A DNA stretch of 7,586 bases from positions 1-7,586 of the forward strand of contig DNPQ01000341.1 in NCBI GenBank assembly GCA_003501335.1. The letters are read 5' to 3'. Shown one piece after another: positions 1-6,754 of the stretch (position 1 is its first letter; every line of letters starts with the position of its first letter). This stretch comes from Bacillota bacterium (GTDB lineage: Bacteria; Bacillota; UBA4882; UBA8346). The position numbers were made by a program, and so were the translations under genes. The notes under the pieces were generated by a model that saw only the letters and a list, made by a program, of their open reading frames with translations, had not been told where the DNA came from and did no database searches.

Positions 1-1482
1 TTTGCAGAACAAATGAAACGGATCGATTGGCTGACGCAAGAACAGTTTGGGGTTTCCAGTGCGATTTTGATGGAAAGAGCGGCCATTGCAGTAATGGATG
101 CAATGGAAGAACGCTATGGGGCCTTGTCCGGTAAACGTATTTATATCTGCTGCGGAAAAGGGAATAATGGCGGGGATGGGTTTGCCCTCGCCCGTTTGTT
201 AACCGAGAAAATGGCCCATGTAACAACGGTCCTTGCTTTTGAAGGGAATTCGGTGCAGGGACTGGCTGCTCAAAATATGCAACTGGCGATTAGGTTTGGA
301 GTTCAGACGAAGCTGTGGAACGAACTTACTTCCAATGAACTTCGGGAAGCCGATATTATTATTGATGCTTTGCTCGGTACGGGGGCGATCGGTGAACCAA
401 GCGGTCCTGTAGCTGAGCTTATTTCTGCAGTCAATCGATGTGGGAAGCCTGTGGTTGCTGTAGATATTCCATCAGGAGTCTTTGTAGACACGGGCGGAGT
501 GAATGATATAGCTATTAAAGCCGATCTGACGGTAACTTTCGGATTACCGAAGCCGGGTTTATTATGTTATCCCGGTGTTGAAAATACCGGTCAATTGATC
601 ATCCGGCAAGTAGGGTTTCCCAGACAATTAATAGAAGATGAGGCACTTCATTTAAATTTTCTAACGGATTCCGATATCCGGCTATTATTACCTAAACGTC
701 CTTCAACAGCTCATAAGGGGACAAATGGCCACTTGTTGGTGATAGGCGGGTCAATGGGAATGACCGGCGCGGCTGTTTTGGCTAGCTTGGCGGGTCTACG
801 AATCGGTTGTGGTTTGGTGACTGCCGGGGTGCGCCAAGATTTATCAATTGTGGAGAAACCGGCTGAAGTGATGCTGATGCCCTGGCCCGAACTGACGCAT
901 CGTTGGGATAATTTCCAAAGCTTTGTGTTTGGGCCCGGCCTAACCACAACTGAAGATGGAGAGTCTTTTTTATTTGAATTGTTGGAACATGGCCAGGCAC
1001 CCCTGGTGATTGATGCGGATGGTTTAAATTTAATGGCCAATAATCCAAAATTTTTCAAACATTTTCAGCAGCCGGTCGTTTTGACTCCCCATCCGGGGGA
1101 GATGTCCCGGCTTAGTGGGATGACGGTAGCGGAGATTCAAGCCGACCGCATTGGAGTCGCTCGTCGTTTTGCAGAGGAATGGCAAGTGACGCTTGTTTTA
1201 AAAGGAGCCCGAACCATTGTGGCTGCGGCTGATGGAAAAGTTTTTATCAATCCTACCGGAAATCCGGGAATGGCAACCGGGGGAACTGGGGATGTCTTGG
1301 CCGGGGTAATCGGCGGGCTCATCGCTCAGGGCTTAGAGGCTACTGATGCTGCTATTGCCGGAGTATATTTACATGGGTTAGCCGGAGATATCGCTGCTTC
1401 TGAACTTGGACCCATTGGACTTATCGCGAGCGACATCATTTCAGTTCTTCCAAATGCGATAAAGAGGGTGCTTACCGATTGA
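1..1482 (+). CDS. nnr: Bifunctional NAD(P)H-hydrate epimerase / ADP-dependent NAD(P)H-hydrate dehydratase, 5' truncated
   Basis: This enzyme repairs hydrated NADH/NADPH: the N-terminal domain epimerises R- to S-NAD(P)HX and the C-terminal ribokinase-like domain dehydrates S-NAD(P)HX with ADP. Numbering from the ATG at 13, the YjeF_N-type epimerase covers about 1-215, with the glycine-rich GKGNNGGDG at 48-56, DALLGTG at 118-124 and VDIPSG at 150-155. The dehydratase covers about 225-487, with KGTNGHLLVIGG at 235-246, TPHPGE at 358-363 and the catalytic GGTGDVLAG at 423-431 (Asp427). The reading frame is open to base 1, and the residues before the ATG (F-A-E-Q) match the usual family start 'TAEQM(K/R)RID'. 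The Met at 13 is therefore internal and the true start lies a few codons outside the window. The stop overlaps the alr start by four bases. Both domains look intact, and the family call is secure. Confidence 0.95.
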   Translation, partial: FAEQMKRIDWLTQEQFGVSSAILMERAAIAVMDAMEERYGALSGKRIYICCGKGNNGGDGFALARLLTEKMAHVTTVLAFEGNSVQGLAAQNMQLAIRFGVQTKLWNELTSNELREADIIIDALLGTGAIGEPSGPVAELISAVNRCGKPVVAVDIPSGVFVDTGGVNDIAIKADLTVTFGLPKPGLLCYPGVENTGQLIIRQVGFPRQLIEDEALHLNFLTDSDIRLLLPKRPSTAHKGTNGHLLVIGGSMGMTGAAVLASLAGLRIGCGLVTAGVRQDLSIVEKPAEVMLMPWPELTHRWDNFQSFVFGPGLTTTEDGESFLFELLEHGQAPLVIDADGLNLMANNPKFFKHFQQPVVLTPHPGEMSRLSGMTVAEIQADRIGVARRFAEEWQVTLVLKGARTIVAAADGKVFINPTGNPGMATGGTGDVLAGVIGGLIAQGLEATDAAIAGVYLHGLAGDIAASELGPIGLIASDIISVLPNAIKRVLTD

Positions 1483-2618
1483 ATCGATATCATGAACAAA
1501 TTCGGCCTGCCTGGATAGAGATAAATTTGGCAGCCATTCGTCATAATTTACAGGAAATAAGGCGATTGGTTGGACCTGCTGTGGATATTCTGGCAGTCGT
1601 TAAAGCTGAAGCATATGGACATGGGGCAGTACCGGTAGCCAGGACTGCCATTGCTTCGGGCGCGAGTTGGCTTGGAGTTGCAATGCCGGAGGAAGGCATT
1701 GCATTGCGGAAGGCAGGTATAGAAACTCCGATTTTAATTTTTGGCCCCATTCAGCCCGATCAAGTAGGACCGGTGGTTGAATACGGGCTTACGGTTGCTT
1801 TATGTAATTGGGAATCGGCTATGGCTATGTCCAGACAAGCGGTTCAAACTGGTAAACCGGCTTTGGCTCATATTAAAGTGGACACAGGCATGGGAAGAGT
1901 CGGTATCAAACCGGAACAAGCCGTGGATTTTATGGGTAAAGTCAAAGAATTGCCGGGAATACATGCTACAGGAATTTTTTCGCATATGGCTACTGCGGAT
2001 GAAAAAGATAAGAATTATGCGAAGTCTCAAATTCAAGTATTTATTTCAGTCATTGAAGCTTTAAAAAAAAGGGATTTATTGCCTCCGAAAGTTCATTTAG
2101 CCAATAGCGCCGGCATCATGGAGCTGCCTGAATCCTATTTTAACATGGTACGGCCGGGAATTATATTATATGGTCTCTATCCATCCAATGAGGTTGATCG
2201 CAATAAGGCTTTGCTGGAGCCGGCCTTAACACTGAAAGCCAGAATAACCTTTGTGAAAAGGGTACCCACAGGAAGCGGAATCAGTTATGGACAGAGGTAT
2301 CATACTCAAAAAGAGAGTACGATTGCGACGATACCGATTGGTTATGCAGATGGATGGTCGAGGATGCTGACTAATAAAGCTGAGGCCATCATCAAAGGGA
2401 AAAAATATCCCATTGTCGGTTCAATTTGTATGGATCAATGTATGATCGATTTGGGAGATGACACGGCTGAAATTGGTGATGAAGTCGTATTGATAGGGAA
2501 GTCCGGTACGGAAATTATTTCGGCGGATTTTTTGGCTGAAAAACTTGGGACTATCAATTATGAGGTAACCTGTATGCTCAGTAACCGGTTGCCGAGAATT
2601 TATCAGGACCAAGAATGA
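1479..2618 (+). CDS. alr: Alanine racemase (PLP-dependent)
   Basis: Interconverts L- and D-alanine in the cytoplasm, supplying D-Ala for peptidoglycan. The 379-residue length is normal for the family. Visible landmarks are the PLP-binding Lys42 in AVVKAEAYGHG (39-49), Lys133 in HIKVDTGMGR (131-140, the position carbamylated in Geobacillus Alr), Arg140, catalytic Tyr270 in SGISYGQRY, IGYADGW at 287-293, SICMDQ at 315-320 and the C-terminal SNRLPRIY. The start is a TTG at 1479 that overlaps the nnr TGA (TTGA). AGAGGG at 1463-1468 gives a well-placed ribosome site, and residues PAWIEINLAAIRHN align with the usual Alr N terminus soon after it, so I accept the TTG. One small oddity is Glu44 where Asn or Asp is usual after the PLP lysine. 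It is translationally coupled to both neighbours. Very secure. Confidence 0.97.
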   Translation: MNRYHEQIRPAWIEINLAAIRHNLQEIRRLVGPAVDILAVVKAEAYGHGAVPVARTAIASGASWLGVAMPEEGIALRKAGIETPILIFGPIQPDQVGPVVEYGLTVALCNWESAMAMSRQAVQTGKPALAHIKVDTGMGRVGIKPEQAVDFMGKVKELPGIHATGIFSHMATADEKDKNYAKSQIQVFISVIEALKKRDLLPPKVHLANSAGIMELPESYFNMVRPGIILYGLYPSNEVDRNKALLEPALTLKARITFVKRVPTGSGISYGQRYHTQKESTIATIPIGYADGWSRMLTNKAEAIIKGKKYPIVGSICMDQCMIDLGDDTAEIGDEVVLIGKSGTEIISADFLAEKLGTINYEVTCMLSNRLPRIYQDQE

Positions 2619-2860
2619 AGCGGGAAATCAGCATCAAGTGCCAGTGGCTTAACACGGAAGAAACTCCGGCTAAAGTTATACGGTGGCTCGTCGCGGAAGG
2701 CGATCATGTCGAAATTGATCAAGATATTCTGGTCATTTTATTAACTGAAGGGGAGTTCGTCGTACCTTCACCAGTTGATGGTATGATTCAAACCATTATA
2801 GCGGAACCGGGCGAAATCATCGACCCTGATCAAGAACTGGCAGTTATTCGTATCGATTAG
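2615..2860 (+). CDS. Small lipoyl/biotinyl-fold protein lacking the modifiable lysine
   Basis: An 81-residue protein whose whole length looks like one lipoyl/biotinyl-carrier hammerhead domain. It has 'KVIRWLVAEGDHVEIDQDIL' at 20-39 (the usual 'G.I..WLV.EGD.V..GD.L' half) and VVPSPVDGMI at 49-58 (the usual 'V.AP.DG.I' half). In E2 and BCCP proteins the modified Lys sits in the turn between these halves (ETDKA or AMKM). Here that turn is LLTEGE (42-47), with Glu45 at the expected Lys position, and there is no lysine after residue 20. It therefore cannot carry lipoate or biotin at the normal site. The ATG overlaps the alr stop (ATGA), and CAGGA at 2604-2608 is a well-spaced ribosome site, so it is co-translated with alr. 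The fold call comes from pattern recognition. The function is unknown; a protein-interaction or structural role is possible. Confidence 0.75.
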   Translation: MKREISIKCQWLNTEETPAKVIRWLVAEGDHVEIDQDILVILLTEGEFVVPSPVDGMIQTIIAEPGEIIDPDQELAVIRID

Positions 2861-2869
2861 AATATTTTC

Positions 2870-2901
2870 AATACTCCCGCATACATTACGGTGGGGGTGT
2901 T
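2870..2901 (+). promoter_or_regulatory. Hairpin that can mask the ribosome binding site of the next gene
   Basis: Bases 2870-2880 (AATACTCCCGC) can pair with 2891-2901 (GTGGGGGTGTT) around a 10-base loop. The stem is 11 bp, including three G-U pairs. The right arm contains the whole Shine-Dalgarno sequence GGGGGTG (2893-2899), and the start codon follows directly. The structure could tune translation of the exported protein relative to the genes upstream. There is no T-run after it, so it is not a terminator. Whether it forms in the cell is not shown by the sequence. Confidence 0.35.
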
Positions 2902-2902
2902 A

Positions 2903-3844
2903 ATGATGAAAATAAAGGTTTTAATAAGTGTTCACGTATTGCTGCTATTAATGCTGATAACATCACTTGCGGCTTGGGCAGATGCCCCTGATGTATATTT
3001 TGACATGCATGATGCTTTGGGCGATGAATCCGGGTATGGAACTTATCAGTATCCGACGAATATAGCTTTTAAGCCCTATCGAGGTTTGTTTGATATCACT
3101 GAATTTAAGGTTATTCCAGGGAGCAAAGGTTGGGTTTACTTTGATACCCGGTTCACAAAGGTGACCAATCCGTGGGTGGCCCCGGAAGGTTTCATTCATC
3201 AAAACCTGCGGATTTTTATCAATAAGCAACCCGGCATTGGACTTGCCACCCCGCCATATCCAGGCGCTAATATTAAGTTTAATCCCAAGTATGGCTGGGA
3301 GATTGGTCTGCAAATCGTTGGTTGGGGAAATAGCCGCTTATTAATTCTTGAAGATCAGCATACAATAAGGGTTCATACTTTGAAAGTAGAGCTACTCCCC
3401 GACGGGCAAACCATTCGGGCTTTTGTACCTGAACAATATATCGGTATACCTCAGAAAAATTGGCAATATTATGTCTATGTAGGATCTTACGACGGCTTTG
3501 GTGAGGATTTTTTCCGGAAGGTTGACAGTAAAACAGGGGAATGGGTTATCGGTGGCAGTTCGGGCCATAATATTGAGCCGCGGGTTTTAGATCTTTTGGC
3601 TTCTTCAAAAGGTCGGTATAGTCAAGAAAAGCAGCTGCATTCATTTAATTTACAAACGGGTGAACTGGCCGTGCTCTCACCGGTCGGGAATAATATGTCT
3701 AACTGGGATCCTGTTTCTTGGCTCTATTTATGCTTGATTATAGTTTGCATCAGCGGAATAATTTTCGTAATCATCAAAAAGCCCCGGCGCATTAGTTGGT
3801 TTTGGGTGCATCAGGAGGATCAGAGCAAATTGAACCAGCCTTAG
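2903..3844 (+). CDS. Exported, membrane-anchored protein with a glucodextranase C-terminal-type (DOMON-like) module
   Basis: Counting from the ATG at 2903, this is a 313-residue secreted protein. A signal peptide comes first (basic MMKIK, then a Leu-rich core, then AWA before DAPD), with likely cleavage near residue 26. Residues about 27-225 resemble the C-terminal module of glucodextranase (PF09985-type, DOMON-like beta sandwich): an acidic D..GDE.GYGTYQYPT opening, FDIT, VYFDTRF, NPW.APEGF, a P.PGANIKF segment and GWEIGLQIVGW. A single transmembrane helix at about 272-292 (SWLYLCLIIVCISGIIFVII) followed by KKPRR anchors the C terminus. In glucodextranase this module accompanies a glycoside hydrolase; no catalytic domain is present here, so a surface or sugar-binding role is inference. 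A GTG at 2891 is in frame but lies within the ribosome-site region. ATG 2903 or 2906 fits GGGGG at 2893-2897 much better. Confidence 0.8.
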   Translation: MMKIKVLISVHVLLLLMLITSLAAWADAPDVYFDMHDALGDESGYGTYQYPTNIAFKPYRGLFDITEFKVIPGSKGWVYFDTRFTKVTNPWVAPEGFIHQNLRIFINKQPGIGLATPPYPGANIKFNPKYGWEIGLQIVGWGNSRLLILEDQHTIRVHTLKVELLPDGQTIRAFVPEQYIGIPQKNWQYYVYVGSYDGFGEDFFRKVDSKTGEWVIGGSSGHNIEPRVLDLLASSKGRYSQEKQLHSFNLQTGELAVLSPVGNNMSNWDPVSWLYLCLIIVCISGIIFVIIKKPRRISWFWVHQEDQSKLNQP

Positions 3845-3900
3845 ATTACGTTAATGAAAGTTGATGCTTAAAAAACACACGCAGTTGAATTTTCCTCTTG

Positions 3901-3939
3901 AAAGCAGCTCTAATTATAGTTTGACTTTAGCTGCTTTTT
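3901..3939 (+). terminator. Probable weak Rho-independent terminator
   Basis: AAAGCAGCT (3901-3909) and AGCTGCTTT (3929-3937) form a perfect 9-bp stem around a 19-base loop, with the right arm running into five Ts (3935-3939). It lies 57 bases after the stop of the exported-protein gene and is the natural end of the upstream transcript. The long loop and short T-run suggest incomplete termination. The loop contains the -35 box of the next promoter. Confidence 0.55.
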
Positions 3940-3950
3940 AGTGTTAAACT
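3921..3950 (+). promoter_or_regulatory. Sigma-A-type promoter for the aminotransferase-reductase fusion gene
   Basis: The -35 box TTGACT (3921-3926, five of six consensus bases) is followed 18 bases later by the -10 box TAAACT (3945-3950), which has an extended TG at 3942-3943. Transcription would start near 3957, leaving a leader of about 30 bases before the ATG at 3989. The position after the terminator stem and before an isolated gene supports the call. Confidence 0.55.
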
Positions 3951-3988
3951 AAGTAAGATTTTATTTATAATGGGATTGGAGGCCTTTT

Positions 3989-6604
3989 ATGCACTTCTTT
4001 GCAGAGAATGTCAATCCGCATTTAGCGAAACAATTACGCACTTTAAATATGGACAAGACCTATACCAAGGGGTATGGATGTTGTCTTTACGATCAATCGG
4101 GAACGGAATATTTGGATTTTATTGCGTCTTATGGGGCATTGCCCTTCGGGTTTAATCCGCCGGAAATTTGGCAAGCCATCCAGGAAGTTCAAGAGAGCAG
4201 CGAACCTAGTTTTACTCAACCATCCTATTTAGGGGCAGCTGGAGAACTGGCTCACCGTTTAATCCAGATAGCTCCTAAAGGATTACAATATGTAACTTTT
4301 GCAAACAGCGGTGCTGAGGCAGTTGAAGCGGCCTTGAAGATGGCCAGGTTTCGGACGGGGAGACTTGGAATCCTTTATACGAAAAATAGTTTTCATGGTA
4401 AAACCCTGGGGGCCTTGTCGGCCACGGGAAAAGAGCTTTATCAGAAAGGCACTGGAGCCCCGGTTGCGGGTTTTACCCAGATACCTTATGGGGATGCCAA
4501 TGAAATAGAAAAAATATTAAAGGAAAATTCTTCTTCCTATGCGGCTTTTATAGTAGAACCCATTCAGGGTGAGGGCGGTATTATCATCCCACCCGATGAT
4601 TATCTTCGTAAAGCCCTGGAGATATGCCATCAATATGGGGCCTTGCTGATTGTTGATGAAGTCCAAAGCGGACTTGGCAGAACCGGCCAAATGTTTGCCT
4701 GCGAAAAATCGGGGATTACTCCGGATATTATGACTATCGCCAAAGCATTAGGCGGCGGAATCATACCGATTGGGGCTTGTTTAGCCACAGAAGACGTTTT
4801 TACAGAAGACTTTGGCAATAAGCATTCGTCAACTTTTGCCGGTAATACTTTAGCATGCAGAGTCGGTTTGCAGGTTCTTGACATGCTTACCCGTAATAAT
4901 AATCAATTAATCAGAGAAGTTAAGGCCAAGGGTGAATTTTTACTTGAACGTTTAAAAGTAATCCAGCAAAAATACCCTTGGGTTATCAAAGAAGTCCGGG
5001 GACGCGGTTTAATGATTGGTTTGGAGCTTGGGGTGACACCGGACAACCTTCCTCATTCTATGCTGGGAATTATTGCGGAACAGGATTTTTTGTCACCGAT
5101 AGTTTCAAGCTATCTGTTAAATGTAGAAAAATTGCGAGTTGCTCCCACTTTGAATGGAGCTAAGGTTATTCGTCTGGAACCGCCGTTAATTATCAGTGAA
5201 GAACAATGCCAAAGAGCAGTGGATTCGATTGAACGAATGACGGTGCGTCTTGCGAGTGGGAATACTGCAAGTTTCTTAGCGCATTTGGTTGGTAAGAAGG
5301 TACCTCCTTTTGTCGAAAAGGAATATATTCCTCAAGAACCCATCTTGCCGGGGACTGAGGATGAGGGTCGTTTCGCTTTTTTAGTTCATCCCTTGTATTT
5401 AAGAAATTACCGTGAATTTGAAGAATCACTGGAAATGTTTTCTGCTGAAGAAATTAAAGATTTATTTGACAGGGTTAATGATAGTTTGGAGCCGTTTGTA
5501 GTCTCGAAAGCGCGAATTATTTCCAAAACCGGTAAAAAAGCATACGGTGAGTTCATTAGTGTATCCCGTACTTCGGAAGAATTGATGAATATGCCTCATG
5601 AACAAGTGCTGAAAGAATTGACTGCTGCAGTCAATCTGGCAAAAAAACGGGGTGCCAAGATTGTGGGCTTAGGGGCGTACACTTCGGTGGTGACTAAAGG
5701 CGGTCGTGAGTTGCGTAATCTCGGTGTAGCTTTGACGACCGGAAATAGTTATACAGTAGCTGCTGCAGTTGATGCTACCTTGGAAGCGGCTAGGCGTTTA
5801 GGAGTTCCTATTGAAGAGACGATAGCGGCAGTGGTTGGGGCTACTGGTTCTATCGGCAGGGCTACGGCTTTGTTTTTAGCTGAAAAGGTGAACTCCTTGA
5901 TTTTAATTGGTAATCCAAACAATGAGGAACATGGCCGCAGACGGCTACAGAAACTCATCGCAGAAATATACCAGTTTTTGAGCCGGGAGGAGCTTCATTC
6001 GGGAGGAGCAATCTATGATTTTGTAAGAAACCATCCGTTATGTCCGGCTCCGGATGCTGAAATTGAGCAATTTCAGGAGTTCGCAACATTGGTCGCCAAA
6101 GAATCGCCTATTATCTATACGGTTGATTTGGGAAATTACTTACCATCCGCGGATATCGTTGTAACAGCTACAAGCCAAGTTAATAGTTTAATCACTCCGG
6201 ACATGCTTAAATTTGGAGCTGTGGTCTGTGATGTTGCTAGACCGGCTGATGTGAGCACTGAAGTCAAAGAGGCTCGACCGGATGTTTTAGTGATTGATGG
6301 GGGAGTCATTGCAGTTCCGGGTGCTCCAGATCTCGGTTGGAATTTCGGTTTTGAAAAGGGTCTGGCTTATGCATGTATGTCCGAGACGATGATGTTGGCT
6401 TTGGAAGAACGTTACGAGCATCATAGCTTGGGAGTTGACATTAACACCGAAAGCATTGGCCTTTTCAAAGAATTAGCTAAAAAGCACGGTTTCCAGTTAG
6501 CGGGTTTCCGCAGTTTTGATAAGCCTTTACCCGAGGAAGCCTGGAATAAAGTTGTCCAAGCTAGAGCTAAAGGCCAGAAACAAAAAGTGGAAAATGCTTC
6601 CTAA
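3989..6604 (+). CDS. Fusion of class III PLP aminotransferase and acyl-ACP reductase (AAR)-like domain
   Basis: An 871-residue two-domain enzyme. Residues about 1-425 are a class III aminotransferase: ANSGAEAVEAALK at 105-117, SFHGKTLGALSATG at 134-147, EPIQGEGG at 190-197, PLP-contacting Asp223 in IVDEVQSGLGRTG, PLP lysine Lys252 in AKALGGG, and STFAGNTLAC at 281-290. Its end (RLEPPLIISEEQC, 395-407) resembles E. coli putrescine aminotransferase. Residues about 460-845 resemble cyanobacterial long-chain acyl-ACP reductase: FLVHP at 464-468, GLGAYTS at 560-566, TTGNSYT at 583-589, nucleotide-binding VVGATGSIG at 615-623, IDGGV at 769-773, and YACMSETMMLALE (794-806) with Cys796 at the position of the acyl-thioester cysteine. 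Inferred reaction: acyl thioester to aldehyde (NADPH), then to primary amine. The ATG follows GGAGG (3978-3982) by six bases. The gene is flanked by its own promoter and terminator. Domain calls are firm; the substrate is unknown. Confidence 0.88.
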   Translation: MHFFAENVNPHLAKQLRTLNMDKTYTKGYGCCLYDQSGTEYLDFIASYGALPFGFNPPEIWQAIQEVQESSEPSFTQPSYLGAAGELAHRLIQIAPKGLQYVTFANSGAEAVEAALKMARFRTGRLGILYTKNSFHGKTLGALSATGKELYQKGTGAPVAGFTQIPYGDANEIEKILKENSSSYAAFIVEPIQGEGGIIIPPDDYLRKALEICHQYGALLIVDEVQSGLGRTGQMFACEKSGITPDIMTIAKALGGGIIPIGACLATEDVFTEDFGNKHSSTFAGNTLACRVGLQVLDMLTRNNNQLIREVKAKGEFLLERLKVIQQKYPWVIKEVRGRGLMIGLELGVTPDNLPHSMLGIIAEQDFLSPIVSSYLLNVEKLRVAPTLNGAKVIRLEPPLIISEEQCQRAVDSIERMTVRLASGNTASFLAHLVGKKVPPFVEKEYIPQEPILPGTEDEGRFAFLVHPLYLRNYREFEESLEMFSAEEIKDLFDRVNDSLEPFVVSKARIISKTGKKAYGEFISVSRTSEELMNMPHEQVLKELTAAVNLAKKRGAKIVGLGAYTSVVTKGGRELRNLGVALTTGNSYTVAAAVDATLEAARRLGVPIEETIAAVVGATGSIGRATALFLAEKVNSLILIGNPNNEEHGRRRLQKLIAEIYQFLSREELHSGGAIYDFVRNHPLCPAPDAEIEQFQEFATLVAKESPIIYTVDLGNYLPSADIVVTATSQVNSLITPDMLKFGAVVCDVARPADVSTEVKEARPDVLVIDGGVIAVPGAPDLGWNFGFEKGLAYACMSETMMLALEERYEHHSLGVDINTESIGLFKELAKKHGFQLAGFRSFDKPLPEEAWNKVVQARAKGQKQKVENAS

Positions 6605-6652
6605 GAAGTACGACAAATTGTGAACAAATGAAACTTTTAAAATATCCAAAAT

Positions 6653-6685
6653 AAAAACCGCCTCAGATTTTGAGACGGTTTTTTT
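6653..6685 (+). terminator. Rho-independent terminator after the fusion gene
   Basis: AAAAACCG-C-CTCA (6653-6665) pairs with TGAG-A-CGGTTTTT (6671-6683), with one C/A mismatch, a five-base loop and seven Ts at 6679-6685. It lies about 50 bases downstream of the fusion gene's stop codon. The flanking A-run also makes the hairpin potentially usable from the opposite strand, but no minus-strand gene points into it. Confidence 0.88.
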
Positions 6686-6754
6686 ATTCCCTGTTTGTTC
6701 CCATAGCTTCGCATCGGTATACGTAAGAGTACTTTTGCAATGTGTTTATTTCCT

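Noticed and set aside
13..15. ATG at 13 as the true start of nnr
   Set aside because: The frame is open upstream, and the preceding residues F-A-E-Q match the conserved N terminus of the family, so the gene is cut by the window edge.
711..1322. Long minus-strand frames opposite nnr
   Set aside because: They are antisense shadows of a clearly coding gene, with no recognisable domains or ribosome sites.
2891..2902. GTG at 2891 as the start of the exported protein
   Set aside because: The GTG is immediately before, and its codon partly serves as, the Shine-Dalgarno region. The ATGs at 2903/2906 have correct spacing and give a normal signal peptide.
3966..3971. Perfect TATAAT as a -10 box for the fusion gene
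   Set aside because: Transcription would start at about 3978, inside the Shine-Dalgarno, and there is no -35 at proper spacing. TTGACT/TAAACT upstream is more plausible.
3970..4155. 61-codon plus-strand frame at the start of the fusion gene
   Set aside because: It is an out-of-frame shadow of the aminotransferase, whose motifs and ribosome site are unambiguous.
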